Shown here one piece after another: positions 14,242 to 14,508 of a DNA stretch of 14,508 nt. Origin of the DNA: JAKOQB01 sp036824465 (GTDB taxonomy: Bacteria; Pseudomonadota; Gammaproteobacteria; Burkholderiales; Burkholderiaceae_F); NCBI GenBank assembly GCA_036824465.1, contig DAITAC010000099.1, positions 1-14,508 on the forward strand. Reading direction: 5' to 3'. The notes beneath the pieces are model-generated. The model made no database searches and was not told where the DNA came from. It saw nothing but the letters and a program-made list of their open reading frames with translations. How positions within the stretch are numbered: position 1 is the first letter of the stretch; every line of letters begins with the position of its first letter. The translations under genes were made by a program, and so were the position numbers.

Positions 14242-14508
14242 CTACTTCTGTGTCCCGAAAAGTCCCGCCGGCCGGATCAGCAGCACGACCGCCATGATGA
14301 TGAAGATCACCGTGTTCGATGCCTCCGGATAGAACACCTTGGTCAGCCCTTCGATCAGTCCCAGTCCAAAACCCGTCACGATCGATCCCATGATCGAGCC
14401 CATGCCGCCGATCACGACCACCGCAAACACGACGATGATGAGATCTGCCCCCATCTGCGGGCTGACCTGGTAGATCGGCGCGGCCATCACGCCGGCCAGC
14501 GCCGCCAG
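14242..14508 (-). CDS. livH: Branched-chain amino acid ABC permease LivH (3' end, partial)
   Basis: The C-terminal 88 residues of a LivH permease; the gene runs off the right edge of the window, so its start is not seen. The frame is open to the last base. The sequence LAALAGVMAAPIYQVSPQMG is followed by VVIGGMGSIMGSIVTGFGLG and the ending IMAVVLLIRPAGLFGTQK, characteristic of LivH C-termini. It pairs with LivM to form the membrane channel of a HAAT-family importer. The stop codon sits immediately before the livM ATG. The ATPases and binding protein, if linked, must lie upstream, beyond the window. Confidence 0.93.
   Translation of the reverse strand: MAALAGVMAAPIYQVSPQMGADLIIVVFAVVVIGGMGSIMGSIVTGFGLGLIEGLTKVFYPEASNTVIFIIMAVVLLIRPAGLFGTQK

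Noticed and set aside
1..14508. CRISPR arrays, tRNA genes, insertion sequences or prophage genes
   Set aside because: No regularly spaced repeats, no tRNA-like folds spotted by eye, and no transposase or integrase motifs in any open frame.

Overview
This GC-rich window reads as chromosomal DNA of a free-living proteobacterium. A betaproteobacterium (Burkholderiales-like) is my best guess, from the strong G/C third-position preference, the LivH/LivM transporter next to CoA-thioester catabolic genes, and the LAL-type regulator. This is inference from gene content, not a phylogenetic placement. I see no tRNA, rRNA, insertion sequence, CRISPR array, integrase or phage gene.

Left part (1-5869, all + strand): a small DUF4242 protein, a 1000-residue ATPase/LuxR (LAL-family) regulator, a signal-peptide cupin, a group 1 truncated haemoglobin and a BBE-type FAD oxidoreductase predicted to carry covalent FAD. 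The last three look like one operon beginning 170 bp after the regulator. Together they resemble a regulated redox/oxygen-handling module of unknown substrate, and this is the most interesting part of the window.

Middle (5870-11001): a convergent gap of about 356 bp, then a minus-strand run transcribed in the order thiolase, SDR oxidoreductase, RidA-like protein, four-helix membrane protein, acyl-CoA dehydrogenase and SAM methyltransferase. Spacing is tight, and the last pair overlaps by four bases (GTGA). It looks like a catabolic, beta-oxidation-type operon, but it has no enoyl-CoA hydratase and no recognised 3-hydroxyacyl-CoA dehydrogenase inside the window.

Right part (11002-14508): a divergent promoter region with a 19-bp near-perfect dyad, then an aldehyde dehydrogenase of the pyrroline-5-carboxylate dehydrogenase type on the + strand. 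It converges on a minus-strand PaaI/YigI-like thioesterase that lies downstream of two branched-chain amino acid ABC permease genes, livM and the 3' end of livH. livH runs off the window edge. The right half therefore suggests uptake of branched-chain amino acids or related carboxylates combined with acyl-CoA oxidation and thiolysis.

All family assignments were made by reading motifs by eye. Substrates are not determined for any enzyme here.
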